From contig WQVD01000019.1 of NCBI GenBank assembly GCA_009781755.1, forward strand, positions 1 through 51,673: a stretch of DNA of 51,673 nt, written 5' to 3'. A program made the translations under genes and the position numbers. The first letter of the stretch is position 1. The number at the start of each line of letters is the position of its first letter. This document shows, piece by piece, positions 16,008 through 24,525 of the stretch. The notes beneath the pieces are model-generated. The model did no database searches, was not told the origin of the DNA, and was given only the letters and a program-made list of their open reading frames with translations. The stretch is from Defluviitaleaceae bacterium. Lineage in GTDB: Bacteria > Bacillota > Clostridia > Lachnospirales > WQUN01.

Positions 16008-17069
16008 ATGAAATGGGATTTAAAATTGCAACCATTGCACAAGAAATTTGAAGGCAAGTTTATGCTGGGCAATATCCTGTCGCCGCATGATTTTAAAGAT
16101 GAAGCGATGTTGGACATGTACCGTCATCATTACAACGCTGTCACAGCGGAAAATTGCATGAAGCCCGTGTACATTACATCTGCGCCGGGGGCATATGACT
16201 TCTCCAACGCGGATCAATTGGTGGACTGGGCACAGGCGAATGACATTGCGCTCATTGGCCATACGTTGATATGGCACGGCCAATCCGCGCCTTGGTTGAA
16301 CCGTGATGCGGACGGCAACGCCATCACCCGTGCGCAGGCCAAGGCCAATATGGAGGCGTTTATCACCGCATACGCGGGGCGGTATGCCGGGCGCGTGTAT
16401 TCGTGGGATGTCATGAACGAAATCTTCCGCGATATCAACGAGTTCGGCGGGGATTGGCGGGCGCACTTGCGGCAGGAGGAGCCGAAAGCGGGTAATACCG
16501 CGCATTGGTATCTTTCCTACGCCAACGGCGCCGCAGCGGGCGAGTGCGGCTCGGATTATGTATTCGACGCGTTCTACTTCACGCGCAAGGCCGATCCGAC
16601 GGCGATTTTATATTACAACGATTACAACGAGGACGTGCCCGCAAAGCGCGATGCCATTGCGCAGATGGTCGAAGAAATCAACGCGCAGTGGAAGCAACAC
16701 GCCGAATACGATGGCCGCCTATTAATTGAAGGCATCGGCATGCAAAGCCACCACAACGAGCACCACTTCAACCCCGGCAACGTGCGCGCAGCGTTGGAGC
16801 GTTTCGCGGCTACGGGGGCGAAAATCGCCATTACGGAGCTGGACTTCACCTACGGCACCTCGACCGAACCCGCTGTGCCATTGACCGATGCGCAGGCACA
16901 AGCGCAAGCCGCCAACTACCGCACATTGTTTGATATGTACAAGGAATTCCCGCAGGTCGAACGTGTTTCCTTCTGGGCCAAGGACGACGGCCAAAGCTGG
17001 CGCAAGTGGGGTTCGCCCGTGTTGTTTGACGCGCAAGGCAACGCGAAGCCCGCGTTTCACGCGTTGTAA
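16008..17069 (+). CDS. GH10 endo-1,4-beta-xylanase, intracellular type
   Basis: 353 residues from ATG 16008. Family GH10 hallmarks: TAENCMKP near 46-53, HTLIWHGQ at 85-92, acid/base E138 in WDVMNE, and nucleophile E277 in ITELDF. No signal peptide or carbohydrate-binding module, as in the cytoplasmic GH10 enzymes that cut imported xylo-oligosaccharides. Start: AAAAGGGG ends 8 bases before ATG 16008; the in-frame ATGs at 15987 and 16002 lie upstream of or too close to it. Ung starts 2 bases after the stop, so the two are co-transcribed. Confidence 0.92.
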   Translation: MKWDLKLQPLHKKFEGKFMLGNILSPHDFKDEAMLDMYRHHYNAVTAENCMKPVYITSAPGAYDFSNADQLVDWAQANDIALIGHTLIWHGQSAPWLNRDADGNAITRAQAKANMEAFITAYAGRYAGRVYSWDVMNEIFRDINEFGGDWRAHLRQEEPKAGNTAHWYLSYANGAAAGECGSDYVFDAFYFTRKADPTAILYYNDYNEDVPAKRDAIAQMVEEINAQWKQHAEYDGRLLIEGIGMQSHHNEHHFNPGNVRAALERFAATGAKIAITELDFTYGTSTEPAVPLTDAQAQAQAANYRTLFDMYKEFPQVERVSFWAKDDGQSWRKWGSPVLFDAQGNAKPAFHAL

Positions 17070-17071
17070 CC

Positions 17072-17761
17072 ATGGCGCAGTCATACGACCCGCCGCCCAA
17101 AAAGGCACTACCCATCGGCAACGATTGGGATGAAATATTGTCCGATGTTTTTGCATCGGACTTTTTTCTTGCCCTGCGGGAGAAAACGAACCATGCATAT
17201 GCCACACGCACCGTGTATCCACCCGCGCCGTTAATCTTCAACGCCTTGCGGTTGACCCCCTTTTCGCAAGTGCGGGTGGTGATTGTGGGGCAGGACCCGT
17301 ACCACGGCGCGGGGCAGGCGCATGGATTGTCGTTTTCCGTGCCGGAGGGGCAGCGCATGCCGCCGTCGCTGGTGAATATCTTTAAAGAATTGCATGACGA
17401 CGTGGGCGCACCCCGCCCCGCACACGGCGATTTAACCGCGTGGGCGCAGCAAGGTGTATTGCTGCTTAACACGGTGTTGACGGTGGTGGCGGGGCAAGCG
17501 CGCTCCCACGCGGGCATGGGCTGGCAAGCCTTCACCGATGCTGTGCTGGACAAGTTAAACCAACGCGCCGAGCCCGCCGTGTTCCTGCTGTGGGGCAACG
17601 ACGCACACAAAAAAGGCGCGTCTCTGGACGAGACACGCCACTTGGTACTGCGTGCAGCACACCCCAGCCCACTGGCGGGGGGGCGCTTTTTCGGTTGCAA
17701 GCACTTTTCCAAAGCCAATGCGTTTCTGCAAGCGCGGGTTAAAGACATCATCGCGTGGTAA
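17072..17761 (+). CDS. ung: Uracil-DNA glycosylase, family 1
   Basis: 229 residues, normal length. Removes uracil from DNA as the first step of base excision repair. The water-activating loop GQDPYHG, the uracil-binding region LLLNTVLTV and the DNA-intercalation loop HPSPL are all present. The ATG lies 2 bases after the xylanase stop, with no clear ribosome site of its own, so translation is probably coupled. Its position behind glycoside hydrolases looks incidental. Confidence 0.96.
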   Translation: MAQSYDPPPKKALPIGNDWDEILSDVFASDFFLALREKTNHAYATRTVYPPAPLIFNALRLTPFSQVRVVIVGQDPYHGAGQAHGLSFSVPEGQRMPPSLVNIFKELHDDVGAPRPAHGDLTAWAQQGVLLLNTVLTVVAGQARSHAGMGWQAFTDAVLDKLNQRAEPAVFLLWGNDAHKKGASLDETRHLVLRAAHPSPLAGGRFFGCKHFSKANAFLQARVKDIIAW

Positions 17762-17805
17762 AAACATTCCAAAGGAGACAAACTTTCTCCATTGGTGCGT
17801 ACAAC

Positions 17806-18144
17806 ATGTTTGGCGATAATGCCGAAATGCTGCCCAATTCAATTCTGTATGTAAAAAAAGACGGCTACGTGGCCGTCTCTTTCCCCGGATTAAAATATGA
17901 ATTTGGCGAAAATGTGCCGCCGGAAATGCAGCCGTTTTGGGCCGAACCCCTCGTCGCAAGGTGCGTGCGCGGCATGGAATGGTTGACGCAATTATTCCGC
18001 CATGCCGCGGGCATCTAAATCATTAACCTAAGCGAACAAACCTGCCACGATATTGCATGGCAGGAATACCTCGCCAAGCTCGACCCCAAAGGCGGCAAAT
18101 ATTTTAATACGATTCAATTGATTGCCAAAGTTACACAATCTTAG
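17806..18144 (+). pseudogene. Small gene of unknown function interrupted by one in-frame TAA
   Basis: From ATG 17806 the frame runs to TAA at 18016-18018 (MFGDNAEMLPNS... ending FRHAAGI) and then continues, in the same frame and with similar codon use, for 41 more sense codons to TAG at 18142-18144 (IINLSEQTCHDIAWQEYLAK...). Without the TAA it would be a 112-residue soluble protein. The ribosome site is unclear: AAAGGAG at 17771-17777 is 28 bases upstream of the ATG. A hairpin GACGGC...GCCGTC with a T-rich tail (about 17859-17883) lies inside the frame and may end the ung transcript. I recognise no family. Alternatives are a 70-residue gene alone or chance frame opening. Confidence 0.4.
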
Positions 18145-18805
18145 AGTCATTAATAAACAGCTCAAACTCCGCATTCAAAAACGCCGCCGCCCTGCGGCAC
18201 AAAATCATCCGGCTCAGGAAGATTTCAAAGTAATCCATGGCGGGGGTGAAAGCGATATCCAAATCCAAGCATAAACGGATGAAGTTTTTTTCATCCGTTT
18301 TTATTATTTGCACTTCGGCGCGGGTGACAGCGTAGTTTACGCGGTCGTGGATGTCGGCGATGATATTTTCCATGCAGGTTTCTTGTACGCGGCTGCGGCG
18401 CACGTCGGTTTTGTCTGCCAAAATGAGCGCAGCGGATACGGCACTAATGGGCTTGCCGGTGCTTTCGTCGTGGTTGCCGATGGCACCGCACACCTCGGCA
18501 ATGTCTGCATAAGGCATGCCGCAGCGTTCCAATATCGTGCGGGAAATTTCCGCACCGTTGGCCGCGTGGAAGGTGCGATTCATCATATTACCGATGTCGT
18601 GCAACAGCCCCGCAATTTTCGTTAGCTCAATCGTCTTTTCATCGTAACCCAACGCCGTAAGAATCTTGGCCCCGATTTCTGCGGTCAAGCATACATGGGG
18701 GAAGTCATGCTCGGTAAAACCCAGCACTTTGAGGGCGTTGTTGCCCGCGGTTATATAAGCGATTACTTGCGGATCGGCTTTGAGCATTTCATACGTGATG
18801 GTCAT
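18131..18805 (-). CDS. HD-domain phosphohydrolase-like protein
   Basis: 224 residues. Metal-binding HD signature: H37 (HVCLTAEIG), H69-D70 in LLHDIGN, then HAANGAEISR and GNHDES. HD proteins hydrolyse phosphate esters of nucleotides or signalling molecules; the substrate is unknown here. ATG 18805 is chosen because GGGAGGAC lies just upstream; the frame continues further without a ribosome site. The 3' end overlaps the end of the broken plus-strand gene by 14 bases. Confidence 0.85.
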   Translation of the reverse strand: MTITYEMLKADPQVIAYITAGNNALKVLGFTEHDFPHVCLTAEIGAKILTALGYDEKTIELTKIAGLLHDIGNMMNRTFHAANGAEISRTILERCGMPYADIAEVCGAIGNHDESTGKPISAVSAALILADKTDVRRSRVQETCMENIIADIHDRVNYAVTRAEVQIIKTDEKNFIRLCLDLDIAFTPAMDYFEIFLSRMILCRRAAAFLNAEFELFINDSKIV

Positions 18806-18988
18806 AGTTTGTCCTCCCGTGTTTTTGTTTTGAATATTACGCCAACGGTAGAAAATTGGCAATGATTCACTGGCTGCGCGCATCATTTCGATGCGTAAAA
18901 TTTTGCTTCGCAATTATGGACTAGCAACCGCTTATTTTTTATGTTACGATTTGATTTCAGCGCGATTTTTGTCTAGTGGGGCGGTTTT

Positions 18989-19942
18989 TTGCAAATCGGA
19001 CGGGTCAAATTGGCGAATAATTTGTTCATGGCACCCATGGCGGGGGTCACGGATTGTATTTTTCGTTCGATGGTGGCGCGGCACGGTGCAGGGTTGACCT
19101 TCTCCGAAATGGTGAGTGCCAAGAGTCTCGTGTATGGCAACAAGAACACCCACCGACTTTTAGAAAACGACGGCGTGCGGCCTTGGGCGGTGCAATTCTT
19201 CGGCCACGAACCGCAGATCATGCACGATGCCATTGCCGGGCTGGGCGCGGATCATCCCTTCGACATCGTCAACATCAACATGGGTTGCCCCATGCCCAAA
19301 ATCGTCAACAATGGCGATGGCGCCGCACTCATGAAAAACCCCGTCCTCGTAGGCCAAATGGTAGAAGCCGCCATCCGCGCATCATCGCGCCCCGTGACGG
19401 TCAAAATCCGCCTGGGATTCACCCCCGCCACCAAAAACTACATCGATGTAGCCCGTGCCGCACAAGAATCCGGTGCTGCGCTCGTCATCGTACATGGCCG
19501 CACCCGCGACCAATACTACACCGGCGATGCCAACTGGGATGAAATATCTTCCGTCAAGGCTGCCTTAAAAATCCCCGTAATTGGCAATGGGGATATCTTT
19601 GTGCCCGAAGACGCGCTACATCGGTTAAAAACCAGCGGCTGCAATGGCATCATGATTGCCCGCGGCGGCATGGGTAACCCGTGGTTATTCTCCCGGACGC
19701 TGGCTGCGTTGGAAACGGGCGAGTTGCCACCGCCGCCATCGGACGAGGCAATCATCGAAACCGCTTTGGCGCATCTTAACGAAGTAGCCGCCCGACGCGG
19801 TCGCATAGAAGAAATGCGCAAGCATCTATCGTGGTATACCAAGGGCATGAAGGGTTCCGCCGATGCAAGACGGCAAATAAACGGTGCGACGGATGTAGGG
19901 CAGATGGCGGGTATTTTGAGGGGGATGCTGAGCGGCGGATAA
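18989..19942 (+). CDS. dusB: tRNA-dihydrouridine synthase, DusB type
   Basis: 317 residues. An FMN-dependent TIM-barrel enzyme that reduces uridine in the tRNA D-loop. Motifs: MAPMAGVTD (FMN site), NINMGCPMPKIV with the catalytic Cys, HGRTRDQYYTGDANW, and IGNGDIF. The C-terminal HLSWYTKGMKGSADARRQIN is the usual small helical domain. The start is TTG 18989 after a GTGGGGCGG purine-rich stretch; the next Met (M14) lies inside the FMN motif and is too late. Confidence 0.95.
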   Translation: MQIGRVKLANNLFMAPMAGVTDCIFRSMVARHGAGLTFSEMVSAKSLVYGNKNTHRLLENDGVRPWAVQFFGHEPQIMHDAIAGLGADHPFDIVNINMGCPMPKIVNNGDGAALMKNPVLVGQMVEAAIRASSRPVTVKIRLGFTPATKNYIDVARAAQESGAALVIVHGRTRDQYYTGDANWDEISSVKAALKIPVIGNGDIFVPEDALHRLKTSGCNGIMIARGGMGNPWLFSRTLAALETGELPPPPSDEAIIETALAHLNEVAARRGRIEEMRKHLSWYTKGMKGSADARRQINGATDVGQMAGILRGMLSGG

Positions 19943-19950
19943 TAATTACA

Positions 19951-20217
19951 AAGGTCAAAAGATTGAGATCAAAAGCTTCAAGACCCTGGGGCATCCGCCC
20001 CAGACCCCGCGAGGGGCGCACAGCCCCCTCGACCCCAGTTATTGGGCGTCGCCCCCTCTCAATCATGGCCATGATAAAAATCCAACTGGTGGCAATTTGC
20101 CACCAGTTAAAATTCGCACCAGCCAAGCGCCGAAGCCTCGCGAAGCACAGCGCGGGTCGAGGGGAACGCTTCCCCTCGCGGGTTTGGGCAGCGCCCAATG
20201 TCTTAATCTTTTGACTT
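19951..20217. repeat. Composite palindromic repeat: two inverted copies of a two-hairpin element
   Basis: The left copy (about 19951-20035) reads AAGGTCAAAAGATTGAG..., then hairpins CTGGGGC..GCCCCAG and GCGAGGGG..CCCCTCG. The right copy (about 20156-20217) is the same element reversed: CGAGGGGAACG..TTCCCCTCG, TGGGC..GCCCA, ...CTTTTGACTT. Between them lies the palindrome at 20084-20108. A third copy is inside addA (44740-44812). It accounts for nearly all of the 344-base gap between dusB and the next gene; 20218-20286 holds only the ribosome site AAGAGGTG. Confidence 0.8.
20084..20108. repeat. Dispersed palindrome GGTGGCAATTTGCCACC, copy 1
   Basis: AACTGGTGGCAA and TTGCCACCAGTT pair with a single central base. 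The same core occurs at 21091-21117 and 40385-40425 with different outer bases that also pair, so the stems are conserved as structure. Copies 1 and 2 also share the preceding word AATCCA. Confidence 0.85.
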
Positions 20218-20286
20218 AAGCAGCGACCTGCGCCGCCCCACCAACCAAGTCACGAATGCAAATCATATATAAAAGAGGTGTTCTAA

Positions 20287-20967
20287 ATGGAAGCAACAAA
20301 AACAACAAAAAGAGCAAAGAATTGGGTAGTTGTTTTACTTATCGCCGCGCTTGCCTTCGCAGCTGCAATGCCGCACTTACGTACCAACGTCGCCGCGCAA
20401 CCGGGCGATGTGCTTGATCCGCTGGTAACGCGTCGTTATGTGGACGAGCGCATCGACGATGTGTGGAGCGAAATTCAAGTGCTGCGGGCAGAGAATGCGT
20501 TGTTGCGGGCAATGGTCGAATCGGGCGGATTGCCGGGTATCCCGTTTGATGTGCAAACGATTGTGGCAATGGTTACGGCAGATGTGCTGGCCGTAGTCCA
20601 TGGCGGAAATGTACCGGGTGCGGGTAATGACCCCGATGCGGACGTTCCTGGTGCGGGTGTAACGCAACCGCCGCCGGGCCCCGGTGCAGGCGAGGAGCGC
20701 AGCTTGGAGTTTGTGTCATTGAATCTGACTTATGGTCAGCGGCTGTTCTTGGAGAATGGCACGGAAGTAATTTTGCGTACAGGTACAGCAACGGTTATTT
20801 CCGGGCCGGAAGGCTTGGTCGATATGACGCAAGGGCTTAACGTATCCAACGGTGCCTCAATAAGCCGCAACCACCTGCTGATTACACCGCGCACAGACGG
20901 ACGCGGCCTGCGTTTCACCAGCCAATCCAATTGGGTCATGGTACGCGGCGCGTTTACGATAGATTAA
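20287..20967 (+). CDS. Secreted or membrane-anchored coiled-coil protein, unknown function
   Basis: 226 residues. One N-terminal hydrophobic segment (about 13-31) after a Lys/Arg-rich start; a short coiled coil follows (about 46-80, YVDERIDDVWSEIQVLRAEN), then a Gly/Pro linker and a ~85-residue C-terminal beta-like domain (LNLTYGQRLFLENGTEVILR). I know similar VDERIDxxWSEI-type envelope proteins in Clostridia only as uncharacterised. RBS AAGAGGTG lies 6 bases before ATG. Likely monocistronic, ending at the terminator at 21014. Confidence 0.8.
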   Translation: MEATKTTKRAKNWVVVLLIAALAFAAAMPHLRTNVAAQPGDVLDPLVTRRYVDERIDDVWSEIQVLRAENALLRAMVESGGLPGIPFDVQTIVAMVTADVLAVVHGGNVPGAGNDPDADVPGAGVTQPPPGPGAGEERSLEFVSLNLTYGQRLFLENGTEVILRTGTATVISGPEGLVDMTQGLNVSNGASISRNHLLITPRTDGRGLRFTSQSNWVMVRGAFTID

Positions 20968-21013
20968 ACGCACAAAATTCATAACAACGAAAATTTAAAG
21001 CAACACAATAAAT

Positions 21014-21049
21014 AAACCGCAGACGATATTGACGTTTGCGGTTTGTTTG
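21014..21049 (+). terminator. Intrinsic terminator after the coiled-coil protein gene
   Basis: AAACCGCA...TGCGGTTT with inner GACG/CGT pairing, followed by a T-rich tail. Confidence 0.75.
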
Positions 21050-21090
21050 CTTTATCAGCGGTGCGAAAACAATGTGTTTGTGCAGGAATC

Positions 21091-21117
21091 CAGTTGGTGG
21101 CAATTTGCCACCGACTG
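21091..21117. repeat. Dispersed palindrome, copy 2, behind pncB
   Basis: CAGTTGGTGGCAA pairs with TTGCCACCGACTG. It lies 10 bases beyond the pncB stop on the minus strand and may serve as the 3' stem-loop of that operon. Confidence 0.8.
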
Positions 21118-21126
21118 AAGCTAAAC

Positions 21127-22581
21127 CTACATCCGATTCGCCGCGATCATCGCCTGCTTCAAATCATACAGACCTTGCGACAAATCCACGGGCATGATGT
21201 GCGGGTTGGTCAGTCTGCGATGTTCATCCCACAGGGTGGCGAGCTCGGCTTGGGTGTAGTCGCGGATGGCCATGACGGACGGGCTTTGGTATACGCACTG
21301 GCCGTTTTTGAAGATGGGGTCGAGCAGCTCGCGCAGGGTGTATTCGTTGGCGCGCAGGGTCATGCGCTTCCAAGTGGCCAAGGGGTCGAAAATGGTGAGG
21401 TCGGTACGCGGGTCAAGCTGTTCGTCGGCCAGGGTAATGAGATCGGCCTTCATTTTGCCCGTGGCGGCGTCGTACAAGCGGTAGACTTTTTTTACGCCGG
21501 GGTTGGTGACTTTGTTGGGGTTCTCGCTGAGTTTGATTTTGGGGAGCCATGGGCCGCCGTTTTCGGACAGGGCAGACATTTTGTACACGCCGCCGAAGGC
21601 CGGATATTCCTTGGACGTGATGAGGTTGGTGCCCACGCCCCACAGCGAAATGCGCGCACCTTGGCTCTTGAGTTCGGTGATGAGGTATTCGTCCAAGTCA
21701 CTGGACGCGGAAATAATGGCGTCGGGGAAGCCCGCATCGTCCAACATCTGCCGCGCTTGCTTGGAAAGATACGCCAAGTCACCGGAGTCCAAGCGGATGC
21801 CGTACAGCGTCAGCGGTATGCCGTTCGTCCGCATTTCTTCGAAGATTTTGATGGCGTTGGGCATGCCCGAGCGTAGCGTGTCGTAGGTATCCACCAGCAA
21901 AATACACGCGTCCGGATACAACGCCGCATACGCACGGAAGGCCTCCGCTTCGTCGTCGAAGGACATAATCCAGCTATGCGCATGCGTACCGCGCACCGGC
22001 ACATCAAAAAGCTGCCCCGCCAGTACATTGCTGGTGCCGTGGCAGCCGCCAATCATGGCCGCCCGCGCGCCATAGATACCCGCATCCGGCCCCTGCGCTC
22101 GCCGCAGGCCAAACTCCAACACGCGGTCGTCGCCCGCCGCCCAGCACACCCGCGCGGCCTTGGTGGCAATCAAACTCTGGTGGTTGATAATGTTCAACAG
22201 TGCCGTCTCAATCACTTGCCCCTCAGGCAGTGGCGCGGTCACACGCACCAACGGCTCGCCGGGGAAAACCACCGTTCCCTCCGGCACCGCATCAATATCC
22301 CCTGTAAATTTAAAATCGCGCAAGTAAGCCAAAAACGGTTCGCCAAACGACCCCGTAGACCGCAAATATTCAATGTCCGCATCGGCAAAGTGCAAATTCT
22401 GTACATAATCAATCATCTGCGCCAACCCGGCGGCAATGGCATACCCATTTCCGCAGGGGTTCTCGCGGTAGAACAAATCAAAAACGGCCCACTGGCTATG
22501 CCCGGTGGTTTCTTGGGCATGGTGGTAGGCCTGCATCATGGTCAGTTCGTAAAAGTCGGTCAGTAATGTCAAATTACGCAT
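21127..22581 (-). CDS. pncB: Nicotinate phosphoribosyltransferase
   Basis: 484 residues, normal for the family. Converts nicotinate, PRPP and ATP to nicotinate mononucleotide in NAD salvage. Signature regions: LTDFYELTMMQAY at the N-terminus, GHSQWAVFDLFYR, FPGEPLVRV, the loop GCHGTSNVLAG, LDSGDLAYLS and ISLWGVGTNLITS. Its start overlaps the stop of the preceding kinase-like gene by 8 bases, so translation is coupled. Last gene of the ispF-to-pncB run. Confidence 0.96.
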   Translation of the reverse strand: MRNLTLLTDFYELTMMQAYHHAQETTGHSQWAVFDLFYRENPCGNGYAIAAGLAQMIDYVQNLHFADADIEYLRSTGSFGEPFLAYLRDFKFTGDIDAVPEGTVVFPGEPLVRVTAPLPEGQVIETALLNIINHQSLIATKAARVCWAAGDDRVLEFGLRRAQGPDAGIYGARAAMIGGCHGTSNVLAGQLFDVPVRGTHAHSWIMSFDDEAEAFRAYAALYPDACILLVDTYDTLRSGMPNAIKIFEEMRTNGIPLTLYGIRLDSGDLAYLSKQARQMLDDAGFPDAIISASSDLDEYLITELKSQGARISLWGVGTNLITSKEYPAFGGVYKMSALSENGGPWLPKIKLSENPNKVTNPGVKKVYRLYDAATGKMKADLITLADEQLDPRTDLTIFDPLATWKRMTLRANEYTLRELLDPIFKNGQCVYQSPSVMAIRDYTQAELATLWDEHRRLTNPHIMPVDLSQGLYDLKQAMIAANRM

Positions 22582-23329
22582 GGGAAGGAATCTCCTCGTT
22601 GATAATGTTTAATAGCATGGTTCGTTTTTCGCCGCTCATATTTTCCACCAAGCGCGCGGCGGCGACAATCGGCCGCCACACAAGTACATCATCGCACGAC
22701 ACCTCAGCCGCTTGGCAAAAAACACGCAAATAAACCTCTGCCAAATGTGGGATATGCTCTGTGAATATCAAATAAGTGCGGCATGCATCGGCAAGGGGAT
22801 TGCCGGCACATGCATTCACCCAATCAATAATCCAATGCATGCGCCCATCATACAAAATATTCAAGGGATGAAAATCGCCGTGGCACAATTGCATGGCGTG
22901 GGTGTCCAATTGTTTCATTTTTGCCAACAATTGGCTTTTTTGCGCGTCATTGATGTGGTGCGTTTGTTTTATACGGTGCACAAATCTATCGCACTGCTTG
23001 GGTTGACCGCTTGCGTCAATTTTATGCACGGCGCGTTGCAATCCAACCAAGGTGTCAACCGCCCCAAGTAAGTCGGCTTCATCCATTCCGGGATGCATCA
23101 AAGGCTTTCCATTAATGCATTGCATCTCCAACGCAACGGCGTTGTCACCGATGCGCCGCACCCCGCAAACCGCAGGAACCGGAAGCCCCGCATCCACCGC
23201 AAACCGTTGGCGGGCAGCTTCGTTTTCCACCTCGCCAATCGGAGTATTTTCATAAACCTTAACCGCCGTATCACCATCGCGGTAAACCGTCGTGGTCATC
23301 CCTTGCCCGATTTTTTCCATTCCCAACAT
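22574..23329 (-). CDS. Aminoglycoside-phosphotransferase-fold kinase
   Basis: 251 residues. Kinase-like fold of the APH/choline kinase group: nucleotide-binding start IGQGMTTTVYRDGDTAVKVY with Lys at ~24, Brenner motif HGDFHPLNIL, and metal motif IIDWVNACAGNPLAD. The substrate is probably a small molecule (sugar, choline, amino sugar); a resistance role cannot be claimed. ATG 23329 sits 6 bases after GGAGGC; an ATG three bases upstream is only 3 bases from it. It lies 17 bases after the DUF6886-like gene and overlaps pncB. Confidence 0.85.
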   Translation of the reverse strand: MLGMEKIGQGMTTTVYRDGDTAVKVYENTPIGEVENEAARQRFAVDAGLPVPAVCGVRRIGDNAVALEMQCINGKPLMHPGMDEADLLGAVDTLVGLQRAVHKIDASGQPKQCDRFVHRIKQTHHINDAQKSQLLAKMKQLDTHAMQLCHGDFHPLNILYDGRMHWIIDWVNACAGNPLADACRTYLIFTEHIPHLAEVYLRVFCQAAEVSCDDVLVWRPIVAAARLVENMSGEKRTMLLNIINEEIPSHA

Positions 23330-23346
23330 CATTTTGCCTCCAATTG

Positions 23347-23862
23347 TTAATTGCGCGCCTTCGCATTCGCCATTTTGCAAAACGACCATGCCGTCAGCGA
23401 CGAGCCAAACACCGCATCGCGCAGTGGCCACAAATTATCCACCAGCCGCACTTCCGCCCCCCGACGGAATAATTCGGCATACAAATCCGTGTACGCAACC
23501 ATGTCAATCGGCGTTTCCGACCGTTGGCTTATGTAAAAGGATGCCACATCGTCATAATAAAAATTCGCCGGGTCGAATTCGTAAACATACAAAGTATGCG
23601 CCGCCTGCCGCGTGTGCCAGTCATGTTCGATGGCCACAACATGCTCCGCCGAGGTAAAGAAGCGTTCGCGGTCGGCTCCGGTGGTTTGCTCACATAGACG
23701 AAAGCCCACGCGCGGACAATCCCGCGGGAACAACCAATTTGGCAATGAAGGCTCCGTCAATGACCAAACCAACCCCACATCCGGGTCCAGCTCCGCTCGG
23801 CGCGGCAACCGCGGGTGAAAAACAGCCACGTTCGGGTCTTCGCTAACGTGAAATAACCGCAT
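23347..23862 (-). CDS. DUF6886-like conserved protein
   Basis: 171 residues. The start MRLFHVSED and blocks such as WSLTEPSLPNWLFPRDCPR match what I know as the DUF6886 family, of unknown function. No membrane segment, no known catalytic motif. GGAGGCCGAC precedes ATG 23862. It is likely in the same transcript as mrnC (gap 54) and the kinase (gap 17). Family recall is from memory and should be treated as moderate. Confidence 0.7.
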   Translation of the reverse strand: MRLFHVSEDPNVAVFHPRLPRRAELDPDVGLVWSLTEPSLPNWLFPRDCPRVGFRLCEQTTGADRERFFTSAEHVVAIEHDWHTRQAAHTLYVYEFDPANFYYDDVASFYISQRSETPIDMVAYTDLYAELFRRGAEVRLVDNLWPLRDAVFGSSLTAWSFCKMANAKARN

Positions 23863-23916
23863 GTCGGCCTCCTTATTTAACAAAATTGTGATTTTTGAAG
23901 CAACGCGGAAGGTCGG

Positions 23917-24297
23917 TTATGCTTGGGTGCCTTGCTCCACAGCAATGCATAATTCAAACAACGCACCAATGCGTTCAATGTTGTTTCGTTCATACAACCA
24001 ACCAAACAACGCCTCCAACCCCGTGGCATGACGGTACGCCGCCACGTCCGCATTCTTTGCCCGTGACGTATTGTGTAGGTTGCGCCCGCGTTTAATGACG
24101 GCTTGCTCATCTTCCGACAGTGTGTCAAAGATGGCATGATACATTTGTGCCTGCGCCATCGCGCTTACATATGCACGGGCTTGTCGGTTCAATTCGCGCA
24201 GCGACACACCGTTGGGATTGCGCGTCAACAACATTTCGCGCACGCGCAATTCAAACACCGCATCGCCCAAATAGGCGAGGCTGGCGGTGCTAGTCAC
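23917..24297 (-). CDS. mrnC: Mini-ribonuclease III
   Basis: 126 residues: a single RNase III catalytic domain without a dsRNA-binding domain. It matures 23S rRNA ends in Firmicutes. The signature LAYLGDAVFELRVRE and the second acidic site region GLEALFGWLY are present, with AKNADVAAY between them. The start is GTG and overlaps the hicA stop by four bases (GTGA), so mrnC translation is coupled to the toxin gene. In relatives mrnC directly follows cysS; here hicBA separates them. Confidence 0.93.
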   Translation of the reverse strand: MTSTASLAYLGDAVFELRVREMLLTRNPNGVSLRELNRQARAYVSAMAQAQMYHAIFDTLSEDEQAVIKRGRNLHNTSRAKNADVAAYRHATGLEALFGWLYERNNIERIGALFELCIAVEQGTQA

Positions 24298-24515
24298 GCG
24301 TTTTTCTCCATAAAATCGAGAAATGTATCGGCATCAATTTCCAATTGCCGCAAAACAGCTGCGAACGTTCCTCTTTTCATATCCTTGCCCCCATGCACGG
24401 GAATAACCGAAGTTTTATTTGTTGCGGGGTGGTGCAATTTGTAATGAGAACCGCGTGCCCCTTGCTGCACACACCCAAATTTTATTAAACATGCATAAAA
24501 ATCTTTAAATTTCAC
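24294..24515 (-). CDS. hicA: HicA-type mRNA interferase toxin
   Basis: 73 residues. Double-stranded-RNA-binding-like fold with the catalytic His in GARGSHYKLHHP and the typical VPVHGGKDMKRGTFAAVLRQ (written in parts: VIPVHGGKDMKRGT, AVLRQLEID). It cleaves mRNA in translating cells when not bound by HicB. Lies 10 bases downstream of hicB and overlaps mrnC by four bases. Confidence 0.9.
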   Translation of the reverse strand: MKFKDFYACLIKFGCVQQGARGSHYKLHHPATNKTSVIPVHGGKDMKRGTFAAVLRQLEIDADTFLDFMEKNA

Positions 24516-24525
24516 CGACGGAATC

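Noticed and set aside
17859-17883. Terminator for ung inside the small frame
   Set aside because: The stem GACGGC/GCCGTC is good, but the tail TCTTTCC is poor in T; not listed as a separate terminator.
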